Below the pieces are notes generated by a model. The model searched no databases, was not told the origin of the DNA, and saw only the letters and a program-made list of their open reading frames with translations. From positions 186,001 through 250,000 of the forward strand of contig NZ_JBHMQT010000032.1 in the NCBI RefSeq assembly GCF_042435035.1: a stretch of DNA of 64,000 nt, read 5' to 3'. The position numbers were made by a program, and so were the translations under genes. This stretch comes from Sphaerimonospora cavernae (GTDB lineage: Bacteria > Actinomycetota > Actinomycetes > Streptosporangiales > Streptosporangiaceae). Of the stretch, positions 17,318 through 26,116 are shown in pieces. Each line of letters begins with the position of its first letter. Position 1 is the stretch's first letter.

Positions 17318-17752
17318 TTACTCCTCAGTATCCGCGATCGCGCGCAGCGCGAGCTCATAGGAGCGCATGCCGAAACCGGCGATCGTGCCGGTCGCCACCG
17401 CCGCCACCACCGAGGTGTGGCGGAACTCCTCCCGGGCGTTGGGGTTGGAGATGTGCACCTCGACCAGCGGCGCCGTACGCTGCGCGATCGCGTCACGCAG
17501 GGCATAGGAGTAGTGCGTGAACGCGGCCGGATTGAGCACGACGGGCGTGCGGCTGTCGGCCGCCTCGTGGATCCACGACACCATCTCGGCCTCGTCGTCG
17601 GTCTGCCGCACCTCCACCGAAAGACCCAGCTCGCGGCCGGTCTCCCGGCACAGGGCCGCCAGATCCTCGAAGGTCTGCGCGCCGTACACGTCGGGCTCCC
17701 GGCTGCCGAGCCGACCCAGGTTGGGGCCGTTCAGCACGAGCACCAGCCTCAC
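17318..17752 (-). CDS. aroQ: 3-dehydroquinate dehydratase, type II
   Basis: 144 residues, normal for the type II enzyme. Hallmarks are LVLNGPNLGRLGSREPDVYG with the catalytic Tyr and flexible-lid Arg, NPAAFTHYSYALRDA, and VEVHISNPNAREEFRH with the catalytic His. It dehydrates 3-dehydroquinate to 3-dehydroshikimate. It is the last gene of the operon aroC-aroK-aroB-aroQ, and its start overlaps the aroB stop by 4 bp (translational coupling). Confidence 0.96.
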   Translation of the reverse strand: MRLVLVLNGPNLGRLGSREPDVYGAQTFEDLAALCRETGRELGLSVEVRQTDDEAEMVSWIHEAADSRTPVVLNPAAFTHYSYALRDAIAQRTAPLVEVHISNPNAREEFRHTSVVAAVATGTIAGFGMRSYELALRAIADTEE

Positions 17753-18825
17753 CGTGCCACCTTCCTGTAGGCGGCCTCCAGCAGTTCCTCGGCCGGGTCC
17801 TCCAGGCGGGAGACCTGGGCGATCCCGTCGAGCACGATGAACCGCAGCTTCGCGCCGCGTGCCTTCTTGTCCACTCGCATGTGGTCACGCAGGTGCGGCC
17901 ACGCGTCCCGCCGGTACGACGTGGGCAGCCCGACGGACTCCAGGATCGAGCGGGTGCGGTCGACCACGTCCTGGCCGATCCTGCCGTCCAGCCGGGACAG
18001 TTCGGCGGCGTAGACGAGGCCGATGGCGACGGCCTCACCGTGCCTGATGCGGTAGTCCTCCACCCGTTCGATGGCATGGGCCAGCGTGTGCCCGTAGTTG
18101 AGGATCTCCCGCAGGCCGCTCTCCCGCAGGTCGGCGCCGACGACGTCGGCCTTGACCTGGATCTTCCGTTCGATGAGCTCCCGGGTGTGCTCACCCTCCG
18201 GGGTGCAGGCGCCGGCCGGGTCGGCCTCGACCAGCGTGAGGATCGCCGGATCGGCGATGAACCCGCCCTTGATGATCTCGGCGAGACCGGCGACGTAGTC
18301 CTGGCGCGGCACGCTCACCAGCGTGGCCAGATCGCACAACACGCCCACCGGCGGGTGGAAGGCGCCTACGAGGTTCTTGCCCTCGGGAGTGTTGATGCCG
18401 GTCTTGCCGCCGACCGCGGCGTCCACCATGGCCAGCAGCGTGGTCGGGACCTGCACCACCCGCACGCCGCGCAGCCAGGTCGCGGCCACGAACCCGGCGA
18501 GGTCGGTGGTCGCTCCCCCACCGACGCCGACGACCGCGTCGGACCTGGTCACGCCGTACCGCCCGAGCGCGGACCACAGCCCGGCGGCGATCTCGACGCT
18601 CTTGGCCGCCTCGCCGTCCGGCACCGGCAGCGGGACCACCTCGTACCCTGCCGCCTCGATCGCGCCGCAGACCGGGCGAGCGATCTCCGGCAGCCCGGCC
18701 GGGTGGATCACCGCCACGCTCCGCACCCCGTCGCCCAGCAGGCCGGGCAGTTCGCCCAGGACGCCGGTGCCGACCACGACGTCGTAGGGGTTGTCGCCCC
18801 GCACGGTGATCCGCGTCGTGCTCAC
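17749..18825 (-). CDS. aroB: 3-dehydroquinate synthase
   Basis: 358 residues. It cyclises DAHP to 3-dehydroquinate, using NAD and a divalent metal. Visible are the NAD-binding VVGVGGGATTDLAGF, PTTLLAMVDAAVGGKTGIN, and the metal ligands Glu in AEIIKGG, His in LNYGHTLAHAIE and His in IRHGEAVAIG. It overlaps aroK upstream and aroQ downstream by 4 bp each, so the shikimate genes are tightly coupled. Confidence 0.96.
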   Translation of the reverse strand: MSTTRITVRGDNPYDVVVGTGVLGELPGLLGDGVRSVAVIHPAGLPEIARPVCGAIEAAGYEVVPLPVPDGEAAKSVEIAAGLWSALGRYGVTRSDAVVGVGGGATTDLAGFVAATWLRGVRVVQVPTTLLAMVDAAVGGKTGINTPEGKNLVGAFHPPVGVLCDLATLVSVPRQDYVAGLAEIIKGGFIADPAILTLVEADPAGACTPEGEHTRELIERKIQVKADVVGADLRESGLREILNYGHTLAHAIERVEDYRIRHGEAVAIGLVYAAELSRLDGRIGQDVVDRTRSILESVGLPTSYRRDAWPHLRDHMRVDKKARGAKLRFIVLDGIAQVSRLEDPAEELLEAAYRKVAR

Positions 18826-19379
18826 TGCTCCCCCGTTTCGCCGACGGTCTTCTCGGAGCTCGTCTCGGCGCTCTCCTCAGGGGCGATCTCGGCCGCGATC
18901 TGCGCGGCCACGTCCTCGGGGTCGCGTTCGTCGGTGGCGACCGTGATCGCGGCGAGGCTCTCGTAGATCGGGCGGCGCTCCTCCATCAGCTTCCTGAGCC
19001 GGCTGCGCGGGTTGAGCACCAGCAGCGGCCTGGCGGAGGCGAGGCCCACCCGCCTGACCGCCTGATCGAGGCCCACCCGCAGGTAGACGACGCGGCGGCC
19101 GGCGAGCAACTCCTGGGTCGGCTCATGCAGGATCGCCCCGCCGCCCAGCGACAGCACGCCCTCATGGCCGTGCACGGCCTCCCGAACGGCTGCCGCCTCC
19201 AACTCACGGAACCGGGCCTCGCCGTCCTCGACGAAGATGTCGCTCACCGACTTGCCCGCGACGGCCTCGACATCGCTGTCGGTGTCGCGGAACGGCACAC
19301 CGAGGCGGTCGGCGAGAAGCCGCCCGACCGTGGATTTCCCCGAGCCCGGCGGGCCGATGAGAACCACGAGTGAATTCAT
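18822..19379 (-). CDS. aroK: Shikimate kinase
   Basis: 185 residues. P-loop LIGPPGSGKSTVGRLLA at the N-terminus, the shikimate-binding DTDSDVE, SLGGGAIL, and the LID region RPLLVLNPRSRLRKL are all present. It phosphorylates shikimate at the 3-OH. The C-terminal extension (EIAPEESAETSSEKTVGETGEQ-type, acidic and Ser/Thr-rich) goes beyond the core domain and is probably disordered. Second gene of the aroC-K-B-Q operon, 18 bp after aroC. Confidence 0.95.
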   Translation of the reverse strand: MNSLVVLIGPPGSGKSTVGRLLADRLGVPFRDTDSDVEAVAGKSVSDIFVEDGEARFRELEAAAVREAVHGHEGVLSLGGGAILHEPTQELLAGRRVVYLRVGLDQAVRRVGLASARPLLVLNPRSRLRKLMEERRPIYESLAAITVATDERDPEDVAAQIAAEIAPEESAETSSEKTVGETGEQ

Positions 19380-19397
19380 GATCAGGACCTTATTGTG

Positions 19398-20576
19398 TTA
19401 TTTGATCACCAGGGATGACAGGTACCCCGCGAGGTTGCGCGCGACCTCCTCGACGGAGTCGCCGCCGAACTTCTCGACCGCGGCGTCGGCCAGCACCAGC
19501 GCCACCATCGCCTCGGCGACGATCCCGGCGGCCGGCACCGCGCAGACGTCGGACCGCTCATGGTGCGCCTTGGCCGGCTCCCCGGTCAGCACGTCGACCG
19601 TCGCCAGTGCGCGGGGCACAGTTGAGATCGGCTTCATCGCGGCGCTGACCCGCAGCGGCTCGCCATTGGTCATGCCGCCCTCGATCCCGCCGGCCCGGTT
19701 GGTGATCCGGCGCACGCCCTCCGCGGTGTTCTCGATCTCGTCGTGGGCACGTGAGCCGGGGCGGCGCGCGGTCTCGAACCCGTCGCCGACCGCCACCCCC
19801 TTGATCGCCTGGATGCCCATCAACGCCGCGGCCAGGCGGGCGTCGAGCCGCCTGTCCCAATGGGTGTAGCTGCCCAGGCCCGGCGGCAGGCCGTACGCGA
19901 TGACCTCGACCACGCCGCCCAGCGTGTCGCCGTCCTTGTGCGCCTTGTCGATCTCGGCGACCATCGCGGCGCTCGCGCCCGGATCCAGGCAGCGCACCGG
20001 GTCGGCGTCCACCGCGGCCATCTCGTCGGGGCCGGGAAGCACCTCGGGCGGGGCGCTCGCCTGCCCGATGGACACGACGTGGCTGACGATGTCGACGCCG
20101 ATGGCCTGCTTGAGGAAGGCCCGCGCGACCTGGCCGAGCGCCACCCGGGCGGCGGTCTCCCGGGCGCTGGCCCGGTCGAGGACCGGCCTGGCGTCGTCGA
20201 AGCCGTACTTCTGCATGCCTGCCAGGTCGGCGTGCCCGGGACGGGGCCGCGACCGCGGCGCGTTGCGCGCCTGCCCCTCGAGGACGGCGGGGTCCACCGG
20301 GTCGGCCGCCATCACGGTCTCCCACTTCGGCCACTCGGTGTTGCCGACACGGAGGGCCACCGGCGAGCCGAGCGTGCGGCCGTGCCGTACGCCTCCGGAG
20401 ATCGTCACGACGTCCTGCTCGAACTTCATCCGCGCACCCCGGCCGTAGCCGAGCCGCCGTCGGCGCAGCGCCTCATCGATCTGGGCGGTCGTCACCTCCA
20501 CGCCCGCGGGCAGGCCTTCCAGGATCGCGAGAAGTTCGGGGCCGTGGGATTCCCCGGCGGTCAACCAGCGCAACAT
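19398..20576 (-). CDS. aroC: Chorismate synthase
   Basis: 392 residues from ATG 20576, which gives the normal MLRWLTAGESHGPEL start with GGAAG nine bases upstream; the frame is open 13 codons further. Family signatures GESHGP, RSRPRPGHADL, ASARETAARVALG and RRPGSRAHDE are present. It converts EPSP to chorismate with reduced FMN as a catalytic cofactor. First gene of the shikimate operon. Confidence 0.96.
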   Translation of the reverse strand: MLRWLTAGESHGPELLAILEGLPAGVEVTTAQIDEALRRRRLGYGRGARMKFEQDVVTISGGVRHGRTLGSPVALRVGNTEWPKWETVMAADPVDPAVLEGQARNAPRSRPRPGHADLAGMQKYGFDDARPVLDRASARETAARVALGQVARAFLKQAIGVDIVSHVVSIGQASAPPEVLPGPDEMAAVDADPVRCLDPGASAAMVAEIDKAHKDGDTLGGVVEVIAYGLPPGLGSYTHWDRRLDARLAAALMGIQAIKGVAVGDGFETARRPGSRAHDEIENTAEGVRRITNRAGGIEGGMTNGEPLRVSAAMKPISTVPRALATVDVLTGEPAKAHHERSDVCAVPAAGIVAEAMVALVLADAAVEKFGGDSVEEVARNLAGYLSSLVIK

Positions 20577-20654
20577 GGTGACAAGTCTTCCATGAGCGCC
20601 CGACTGCGCCGTCACCAGACACAGTGGTTGTGGACGAACGCCGCCGGCCCGGCT

Positions 20655-21320
20655 TCATTCGATGGGTGCGGCTGCCGCCGCGAGTGCGGCCACGAGCATG
20701 AACGGCCCGAACGGGAACTCGGTCTTGCGCGTCCCCCGCCTGGTGACCAGCAACCCCACCGCGTAGAGGGCGCCCAGAAGGAAGCCGCCCATCCCCGCCG
20801 CGACCGCCGTCTGCACCCCGAGCGCGCCGGTCAGCAGGCCGATCAGCCCAGCCAGCTTGACGTCGCCGAGACCGATCCCGGTGGGACGGCCGAACCACAT
20901 CACCGCATAGAACGAGACGAGCACGCCCCCCGCCGCGATCGCGTCGAACCATCTTCCGGACGGCGCGAGCAGGGCCAGCAGCACCGGATAGGACGGCAGT
21001 GTGATCACATCCGGCAACCGCCAGGTCCGCCAGTCGATCACGGCGAGCGTGACGCCCACGACGACCGCGTACAGCCAGGCCGCCGTGACCCAGCCGCCCG
21101 CTCCCGGGACCCGCCAGGCGACCAGGGCGGCCGCCACCGCCGTCGCAGCCTCCACCACGTACGGCCTTCGGGGCACCGGCGCGGTCCGCACCGCCACGTC
21201 GAAGGCCTCCCGGATCTCTCCGGGATAACCGGCCGGGCCGAACCCGGCTGCGAAGGCACGGACGTACGCCCCGGCGACCAGCCCCAACGCCGAGACACCC
21301 GCGACGACAAGAGGAGTCAC
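20655..21320 (-). CDS. A24-family prepilin peptidase
   Basis: 221 residues, polytopic. The start is set at GTG 21320, after the stop of the upstream SseB-type gene, although an open frame overlaps that gene. The two catalytic aspartates of the A24 family are visible in VIDWRTWRLPD and GIGLGDVKLAGLIG. The N-terminal methyltransferase-type zinc domain is missing, as in many short actinobacterial TadV/PilD-like enzymes. It probably processes Flp/Tad prepilins encoded elsewhere, since no pilin gene is nearby. It lies 78 bp upstream of aroC on the same strand, so it may be cotranscribed. Confidence 0.82.
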   Translation of the reverse strand: MTPLVVAGVSALGLVAGAYVRAFAAGFGPAGYPGEIREAFDVAVRTAPVPRRPYVVEAATAVAAALVAWRVPGAGGWVTAAWLYAVVVGVTLAVIDWRTWRLPDVITLPSYPVLLALLAPSGRWFDAIAAGGVLVSFYAVMWFGRPTGIGLGDVKLAGLIGLLTGALGVQTAVAAGMGGFLLGALYAVGLLVTRRGTRKTEFPFGPFMLVAALAAAAAPIE

Positions 21321-21330
21321 GCCGCCGACA

Positions 21331-21918
21331 CTAGCGGCGGTCCCGCCTGCCCCACCAGCGCCTCTTGGAACGTTCGACGCTGTCGCCCGCCTCGATCCTG
21401 GCGACGGTCGCATCCGGTACGGCATGGGCGAACCGGGCGAGCGCGGCGGGATCGCGTCTGGCCTCCTCGACGAGCGAAAGCGCCTGCAGCATGCCGCCCT
21501 CGATCACGAACGGGATCGGGCCCGCGACGTCGACGACCACGGCCGCGGCCTCCTCATGCCGTGCGGCCTGACAGACCTGGGGGGCCGTGGCCTGCACCGG
21601 GCGTGCGTCCGGCCGCCACTTCTTCATCGGGTCGACCCCGGTGAACGCCAGCACCGCCTCCCTGCCGTCCCTGCCGACCAGTTTGGGGAGCGCCATCTCG
21701 CTCTCCTTCTCCTGGCGCAGGCCGTGTTCCCCCACCTCCGACTCGGTCAGCAGGGCGACCACCGGCACCAGCAACCTGGTCTCGGCGAGGGCGGCCAGCA
21801 CGTCGGCGGCCGTAGCCGTACCGGCCTGGAACCCGGCCAGGGCCGAGGCGACCGCCTTGTCGGCGCCGCCGTCGTCGTCTGGGCGCAAGGGCTGCGGAAT
21901 CACTGGCACGCCTGCCAA
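21331..21918 (-). CDS. SseB-domain protein
   Basis: 195 residues with the SseB N-terminal fold: ADVLAALAETRLLVPVVALL, then KESEMALPKLVGRDGREAVLAFTG and VVVDVAGPIPFVIEGGML. Actinobacterial proteins of this kind are of unknown function despite the virulence-derived name. Soluble, no signal peptide. It ends 10 bp before the prepilin peptidase start on the same strand. Confidence 0.8.
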   Translation of the reverse strand: MAGVPVIPQPLRPDDDGGADKAVASALAGFQAGTATAADVLAALAETRLLVPVVALLTESEVGEHGLRQEKESEMALPKLVGRDGREAVLAFTGVDPMKKWRPDARPVQATAPQVCQAARHEEAAAVVVDVAGPIPFVIEGGMLQALSLVEEARRDPAALARFAHAVPDATVARIEAGDSVERSKRRWWGRRDRR

Positions 21919-22134
21919 TCCTAGTGCCGCCCCCTCACCTCCCCTCGCCCCACCCGTTGTTCACCTGACCTCAGACGCGCCGGCGCGGACCGAGAGCGGC
22001 CATTCGCTATCCGGATAACGACCCTCGCCTGACGGATAGCCGGACATGCCGCGGATGCCTACTCTCCAATATGGACATTCTTGACGGCCGGGTGAGAACC
22101 ACCAGGGCGTAACGACAGGGCCGAGGAGACAGTG

Positions 22135-22581
22135 ATGACGAATATCCAGATCATGGACCGCGCCGCCGACGCCGTGGCGCCGTCGCTCGCCCGTGAATAC
22201 ACGTCTCCGGTGCCGCACGTGCTTCAGGCGGCCAGTGTGATGCGCCACCGCGTGCAAGGTGTGCTGGCGGCCTGGGGAATGCCGAAGACCGCGGCCCAGG
22301 AGGCCCTGCTGGTGATCTCCGAGCTGGTCACCGAGGGCATCCTGCGCGGGCTGCCCCCGGTCGAACTGCGTCTTTCCCTGCGCCGTGACGGCGTGCGCAC
22401 CGTCATGCGGGTAGAGGTCTCCGACTCCGGAGCAGCGCTCGCCCCGGCCTGGCCGGTCCGCGTGCCGCGGCCGGACGAGCATGGGTGCGGCAGCGCCGTC
22501 GTCAAGGCGTTGGCCGTCCGGTACGGCACCGACAGCCGCTCCGGCACGGTCACCCGGTGGGCCGACCTGCCGGCCTTCTGA
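22135..22581 (+). CDS. Anti-sigma-factor-like HATPase (RsbW/SpoIIAB type) with altered N box
   Basis: 148 residues; ATG 22135 is favoured over GTG 22132 because GAGGAG at 22123-22128 then has normal spacing. The fold matches HATPase_c_2 proteins: AAQEALLVISELVTEGILRG, VEVSDSGAA, HGCGSAVVKALAVRYG. In active members the N box reads SELVTNA, and its Asn coordinates magnesium; here it is SELVTEG, so kinase activity is doubtful although nucleotide may still bind. In actinomycetes such solitary ATPases work in sigma-factor partner switching or osmotic and light signalling. The 216-bp upstream gap holds the palindrome TATCCGGATA (22008-22017) and no gene. Confidence 0.75.
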   Translation: MTNIQIMDRAADAVAPSLAREYTSPVPHVLQAASVMRHRVQGVLAAWGMPKTAAQEALLVISELVTEGILRGLPPVELRLSLRRDGVRTVMRVEVSDSGAALAPAWPVRVPRPDEHGCGSAVVKALAVRYGTDSRSGTVTRWADLPAF

Positions 22582-22598
22582 CGTCAGGGCCGTGCGGG

Positions 22599-23579
22599 TC
22601 AGCGGCGCAGCGTCTCCGAGGGAGTCTCTCCGAAGCGTTTCCGGTAGGCGAGGGAGAAGCGTCCGAGATGCATGAACCCCCAGGCGTAGGCGACATCCGT
22701 GACGGTCGTGGTGCCGGGGACGCCGGCGGTCAGTTCGGCGCGCACCCGGTCCAGGCGTACGTCCCGCAGATAGGCCATCGGCGTGGTGTCCAGATGGCGG
22801 CGGAAACCCTCCTGCAGCGCCCGCGCCCCCACCCCGACGGCCTCGGCGATGTCCTCCACGGTGAGCGGCTCGGCCGCGTGCGCCTCGATCAGCTCCATGG
22901 CGCGCTTCACGGCCGGTGGCGCGACCCGCGGCTGCTCGCCGAGCAGGGCCGGAGTGTAGTTGCTGGGCTGCGCCAGCAGCAGCTGAGTCATGAGCAGCCC
23001 CTCCACCTGCTTGACGGCCAGCGGCTGGCTCAGCATGCCACCGGTCTGCTCCGCCTCACCCCGCAGCAGGTCGATCACAGACAACCAGGACCGGGAGGCG
23101 GGCCGGGTCAGGTCCATGCCCAGTGTGAAGGTGAGCGGCCTGCGCAGCTCCCGCCCGAGCATCCGGCCGAGGTGGGCTGAGAGCGCGGAGCGGTCGAACT
23201 GCACCATGAGTTGCGGGTTCCCGGCCGACCAGTGCATGGACATACCTTCGGTCGGCGACAGCACGGCGGCGCACCCGGGCGTGGCCACGACTCGTTCCCG
23301 GCCGGCGGACACCTCGGCGGCGCCGGCGAGCGGGATCTCGACGAGGAAGAAGCTCTCCCACGCCGCCGCTGTGATCAGCACCTCGGCTCCGTAGTCGAGG
23401 TAGTAGAGGCCGGTTTCGTCGAACGACAAGCCGTTCATCCGGGTGTCGAGACGTGCCCCTCGTTCCGCGAGGTTCAACCCGTGGGGAGCGTAGGCATCCC
23501 CGACCCTGGCGCGCGCCTCGTCCAGGTCCTGTGTACGGAACCGCTCATGCGCGGCGAGCGGTAGCGGCTGAGCGGCCAT
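22599..23579 (-). CDS. AraC-family regulator
   Basis: 326 residues from ATG 23579, supported by GGGGAGG eight bases upstream. The N-terminal two thirds are an AraC_binding_2-type sensor domain (YLDYGAEVLI, ATPGCAAVLSPTEGMSMHW), and the C-terminal 100 residues carry two HTH motifs (TVEDIAEAVGVGARALQEGFRRHL and GRFSLAYRKRFGETPSETLRR). Regulators of this class often control catabolic genes. The barbiturase/carbamate kinase operon lies upstream on the same strand, but the 354-bp gap carries a strong inverted repeat, so control is uncertain. Confidence 0.85.
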   Translation of the reverse strand: MAAQPLPLAAHERFRTQDLDEARARVGDAYAPHGLNLAERGARLDTRMNGLSFDETGLYYLDYGAEVLITAAAWESFFLVEIPLAGAAEVSAGRERVVATPGCAAVLSPTEGMSMHWSAGNPQLMVQFDRSALSAHLGRMLGRELRRPLTFTLGMDLTRPASRSWLSVIDLLRGEAEQTGGMLSQPLAVKQVEGLLMTQLLLAQPSNYTPALLGEQPRVAPPAVKRAMELIEAHAAEPLTVEDIAEAVGVGARALQEGFRRHLDTTPMAYLRDVRLDRVRAELTAGVPGTTTVTDVAYAWGFMHLGRFSLAYRKRFGETPSETLRR

Positions 23580-23840
23580 GCCCACCTCCCCAGGATCAAC
23601 GATCCGACAGGCACCAAGGCCCGGGGGGACAGCGTTCGCACCGGATCGGTGCTCAACTCGCATGATAGGAGCCACGACACGGCGGAGTCGACGAACTAGA
23701 ACGCCTTCTCGTGCCCATCGGAGTCAGATTCATCAGATAAGGCGATGGCCTTGGGCCGTACCGACCGCCGTCGCCGGTGCGGCTGCCTTCAGATCGTCGA
23801 GCGGACGGCGTCTCCCCTCATCGCCCGAGCGCCAGATAAC

Positions 23841-23897
23841 CGACCATGACGTTGGTGCTGACGAAAGGGCGTTTTCACAGCACCAACGTCATGGTCG
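23841..23897. repeat. Perfect 20-bp inverted repeat with 17-base loop
   Basis: Positions 23841-23860 (CGACCATGACG...) and 23878-23897 are exact reverse complements of each other. The element lies 36 bp beyond the stop of the barbiturase-family gene in the otherwise empty 23580-23933 gap. As RNA it forms a very stable hairpin and could terminate that operon, but it is longer and less GC-rich than typical terminators and has no T-run, so it may instead be a mobile palindromic repeat. Confidence 0.75.
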
Positions 23898-23933
23898 ATG
23901 TGTTCCGACAGTCGGCGAACCCTGGTCGCGGCG

Positions 23934-25040
23934 TCAGGAGAGGTCGGCGATGGCGATGACCGGGCCGCCGCCGGAGGGGCCCTGGTGTACGGCCGCCACC
24001 GAGACGAACACCGCCGGATCGCCGGTCACGCTCGCCACGACACCGCCGACGGTGGCCTTGATCTGCCGGTGCCAGTGCACATCGGAGTCGTCGAGCATGA
24101 TGTTGCGGCGGCCGCGCACCCGCCCGGACGGGTCGGCCTCGCACTTCAGGAACAGGTTGACCAGCCGGTCACCGAGATCGCTCGGGTGCGGCCGCTCGGG
24201 CAGCTCGATGCCCGCGTCGCGGATGGCCGCCCAGACGCCGTCGGTGTCGAGGGCGTCCTTCATGACCGAATGCCCGGCGCGGTACCGCCCGCCGATGCCG
24301 CGCACGTTGCCGACCACCACGATCTGCGCGCGGTCGAGCTCCACGCCGCTGGAGCACGAGGCGACCGATGAGTAGAGCGACAGGTCCTTGTGGATCTGCT
24401 CGGCCGTCGGCATCTCGATCTCGCCGAGCGCCACGGCGATGCCGAGAGCCGTGGTGGAGTTGGAGATGTCCATCGACTTGAGCGTGTCCTCGGTGACGAC
24501 CGTCTGGCCGCGCTCCTTCGCGTCGGTGATCGTGGCGAGCGTGAGCAGCGGCGTCTTGGTCTGCACGTAGTGCACGTCGGCCGGGTCGTCGATGCCCGCG
24601 ATCTTCATGGCCTCCCGTACTCCGGCGGCGACCTTCTCCACCATCGCGGGCCTGCCGATGTCCTCGGGCAGGATGACCTCGCTCATGGCCACGCCGACGC
24701 TCAGGCGCGGCTCATCGGACTGTACGGCCTGGGCAGGGTCGATCGTCGCGAAGATCGTCGCGTGCGGGCTGAGCACGCCGTCGGTGCCGCCGGACCAGAC
24801 GAGCGGCACCTGCGCCGCCTCTTCGGGCGTACGGGTGCCCTTGGCGACGAGAACCTCGCGGAAGGCGCGGTCGGCCAGGATCCGGGTGTAGTCGTTGACG
24901 CCGCCGTTGCCTTCGGTCTTGCCGATCACCGCCAGCACCCGGTCGGCCTCGATCACTCCGTCGTCGATGAGTCGTGCGAGTCCGGCAGCGTCGGTGACGC
25001 TCTCGATGGCGACTTTCCGTACCTCGATCGGATCCGGCAT
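23934..25040 (-). CDS. Ring-opening amidohydrolase, barbiturase / cyanuric acid hydrolase family
   Basis: 368 residues, the length of the AtzD/barbiturase family, which hydrolytically opens cyanurate or barbiturate rings. The three-fold repeated active site is visible as three Lys-Ser pairs: Lys41 (GKTEG) with Ser83 (WSGGTDG), Lys162 (TKTPLL) with Ser230/231 (SCSSGVE), and Lys299 (LFLKCEAD) with Ser356 (GPSGGG). The ATG directly follows the TAG of the carbamate kinase gene, and GGAGG is five bases upstream. Because its partner is a carbamate kinase, and a uracil permease/molybdenum hydroxylase/FdrA island lies in the same window, barbiturate (giving ureidomalonate) is the preferred substrate over cyanurate. 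Substrate choice is inference. Confidence 0.85.
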   Translation of the reverse strand: MPDPIEVRKVAIESVTDAAGLARLIDDGVIEADRVLAVIGKTEGNGGVNDYTRILADRAFREVLVAKGTRTPEEAAQVPLVWSGGTDGVLSPHATIFATIDPAQAVQSDEPRLSVGVAMSEVILPEDIGRPAMVEKVAAGVREAMKIAGIDDPADVHYVQTKTPLLTLATITDAKERGQTVVTEDTLKSMDISNSTTALGIAVALGEIEMPTAEQIHKDLSLYSSVASCSSGVELDRAQIVVVGNVRGIGGRYRAGHSVMKDALDTDGVWAAIRDAGIELPERPHPSDLGDRLVNLFLKCEADPSGRVRGRRNIMLDDSDVHWHRQIKATVGGVVASVTGDPAVFVSVAAVHQGPSGGGPVIAIADLS

Positions 25041-25982
25041 CTATTCCTCCACCCCTCTGGACACCCTTGTCCCGATATTTCCTGATAGGGCCTCGCCGAT
25101 GTGTTCCAGCGAGGTGATCACGGCACGTTCCCCGCCCTGCTCGACGAACCGCAGCGCGGCCTCCACCTTGGGGCCCATGCTGCCGCTCGCGAAGTACCCC
25201 GCGTCCTGCGACTCGCGCAGCTCACGCACGGTCACCGCCTCGACGGGCTTGGCGTCCGGGCCGCCGAACCCGACGACGGCATGCGGCACATCTGTCGCGA
25301 TGACCAGGTCGGTCGCCCGTACGGCCCGCGCCAGCACAGCGGCGGCGAGATCCTTGTCGATCACGGCCTCGACGCCGCGCAGTGTCCCATCGGGGTCGCG
25401 GACGACCGGCACTCCCCCGCCGCCGGCGGCGACGACCGTGTAGCCCATCTCCATCAGCGCGATGGCGGCCGGGGCGTCCAGCACCTCGACGGGATCCGGT
25501 GAGGCGACCACCCGGCGCCAGCCGCGTTCGAACCGCCGCCAGGTCTGCCCCTGCTCCTCGAAACGCCGGGCCTCGTCCTCGTCGAAGTACCGCCCGATGG
25601 GTTTGGTCGGACGCTGGAACGCGGGGTCGTCCGCGTCGACCAGGGTCCTGGTCACGACCGTGGCGACCCGGACCGGCTCGGGCGCCGGCGCCTGTTCGAG
25701 GGCGTTCATGATCAGGTTGCCGATCGTGCCCTGGGTCTGCGCCACGCACCAGTCCAACGGGACCGGCGGCACCGTGTGAGCGGCGAGCTGGTTCTTCAGG
25801 ATCAGGTTGCCGACCTGGGGACCGTTCCCGTGGGTGAGCACGACCTGGTGGCCCGCCGACATGAGCGCGGCGACATGGGTCATCGCACGCCGGACGGCAT
25901 GCCACTGATCCGCCGGTGCCGCGCTCCCGTCGGAGGTCGTCATGGCGTTGCCGCCCAGCGCGATCAGTACGCGTTTACCCAC
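25041..25982 (-). CDS. Carbamate kinase
   Basis: 313 residues from GTG 25982, which gives MGKRVLIALGGNAM at the N-terminus; a longer open frame upstream has no homology and no ribosome site is clear. Family motifs HGNGPQVGNLILKNQ, VVTRTLVDADDPAF, PTKPIGRYF, VAAGGGGVPV, IDKDLAAAVLA and GSMGPKVEAA are all present. It makes ATP from carbamoyl phosphate, with release of CO2 and ammonia. There is no arginine deiminase or ornithine carbamoyltransferase gene nearby. Its stop abuts the start of the ring-opening amidohydrolase, so its carbamoyl phosphate probably comes from a ureido compound, not from citrulline. Confidence 0.9.
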   Translation of the reverse strand: MGKRVLIALGGNAMTTSDGSAAPADQWHAVRRAMTHVAALMSAGHQVVLTHGNGPQVGNLILKNQLAAHTVPPVPLDWCVAQTQGTIGNLIMNALEQAPAPEPVRVATVVTRTLVDADDPAFQRPTKPIGRYFDEDEARRFEEQGQTWRRFERGWRRVVASPDPVEVLDAPAAIALMEMGYTVVAAGGGGVPVVRDPDGTLRGVEAVIDKDLAAAVLARAVRATDLVIATDVPHAVVGFGGPDAKPVEAVTVRELRESQDAGYFASGSMGPKVEAALRFVEQGGERAVITSLEHIGEALSGNIGTRVSRGVEE

Positions 25983-26116
25983 ATCAGGCAAGCTATCCAG
26001 CCCGCGGCACGCCTTCATTGGCGACATTCGCCCACTGCGCACCTGTTCCTCGGCAAGGTTCGCTGAGGTCGCATTCAGGCGATCCGTACGCGTTGATCGG
26101 GCGGCAGAATCGGATC

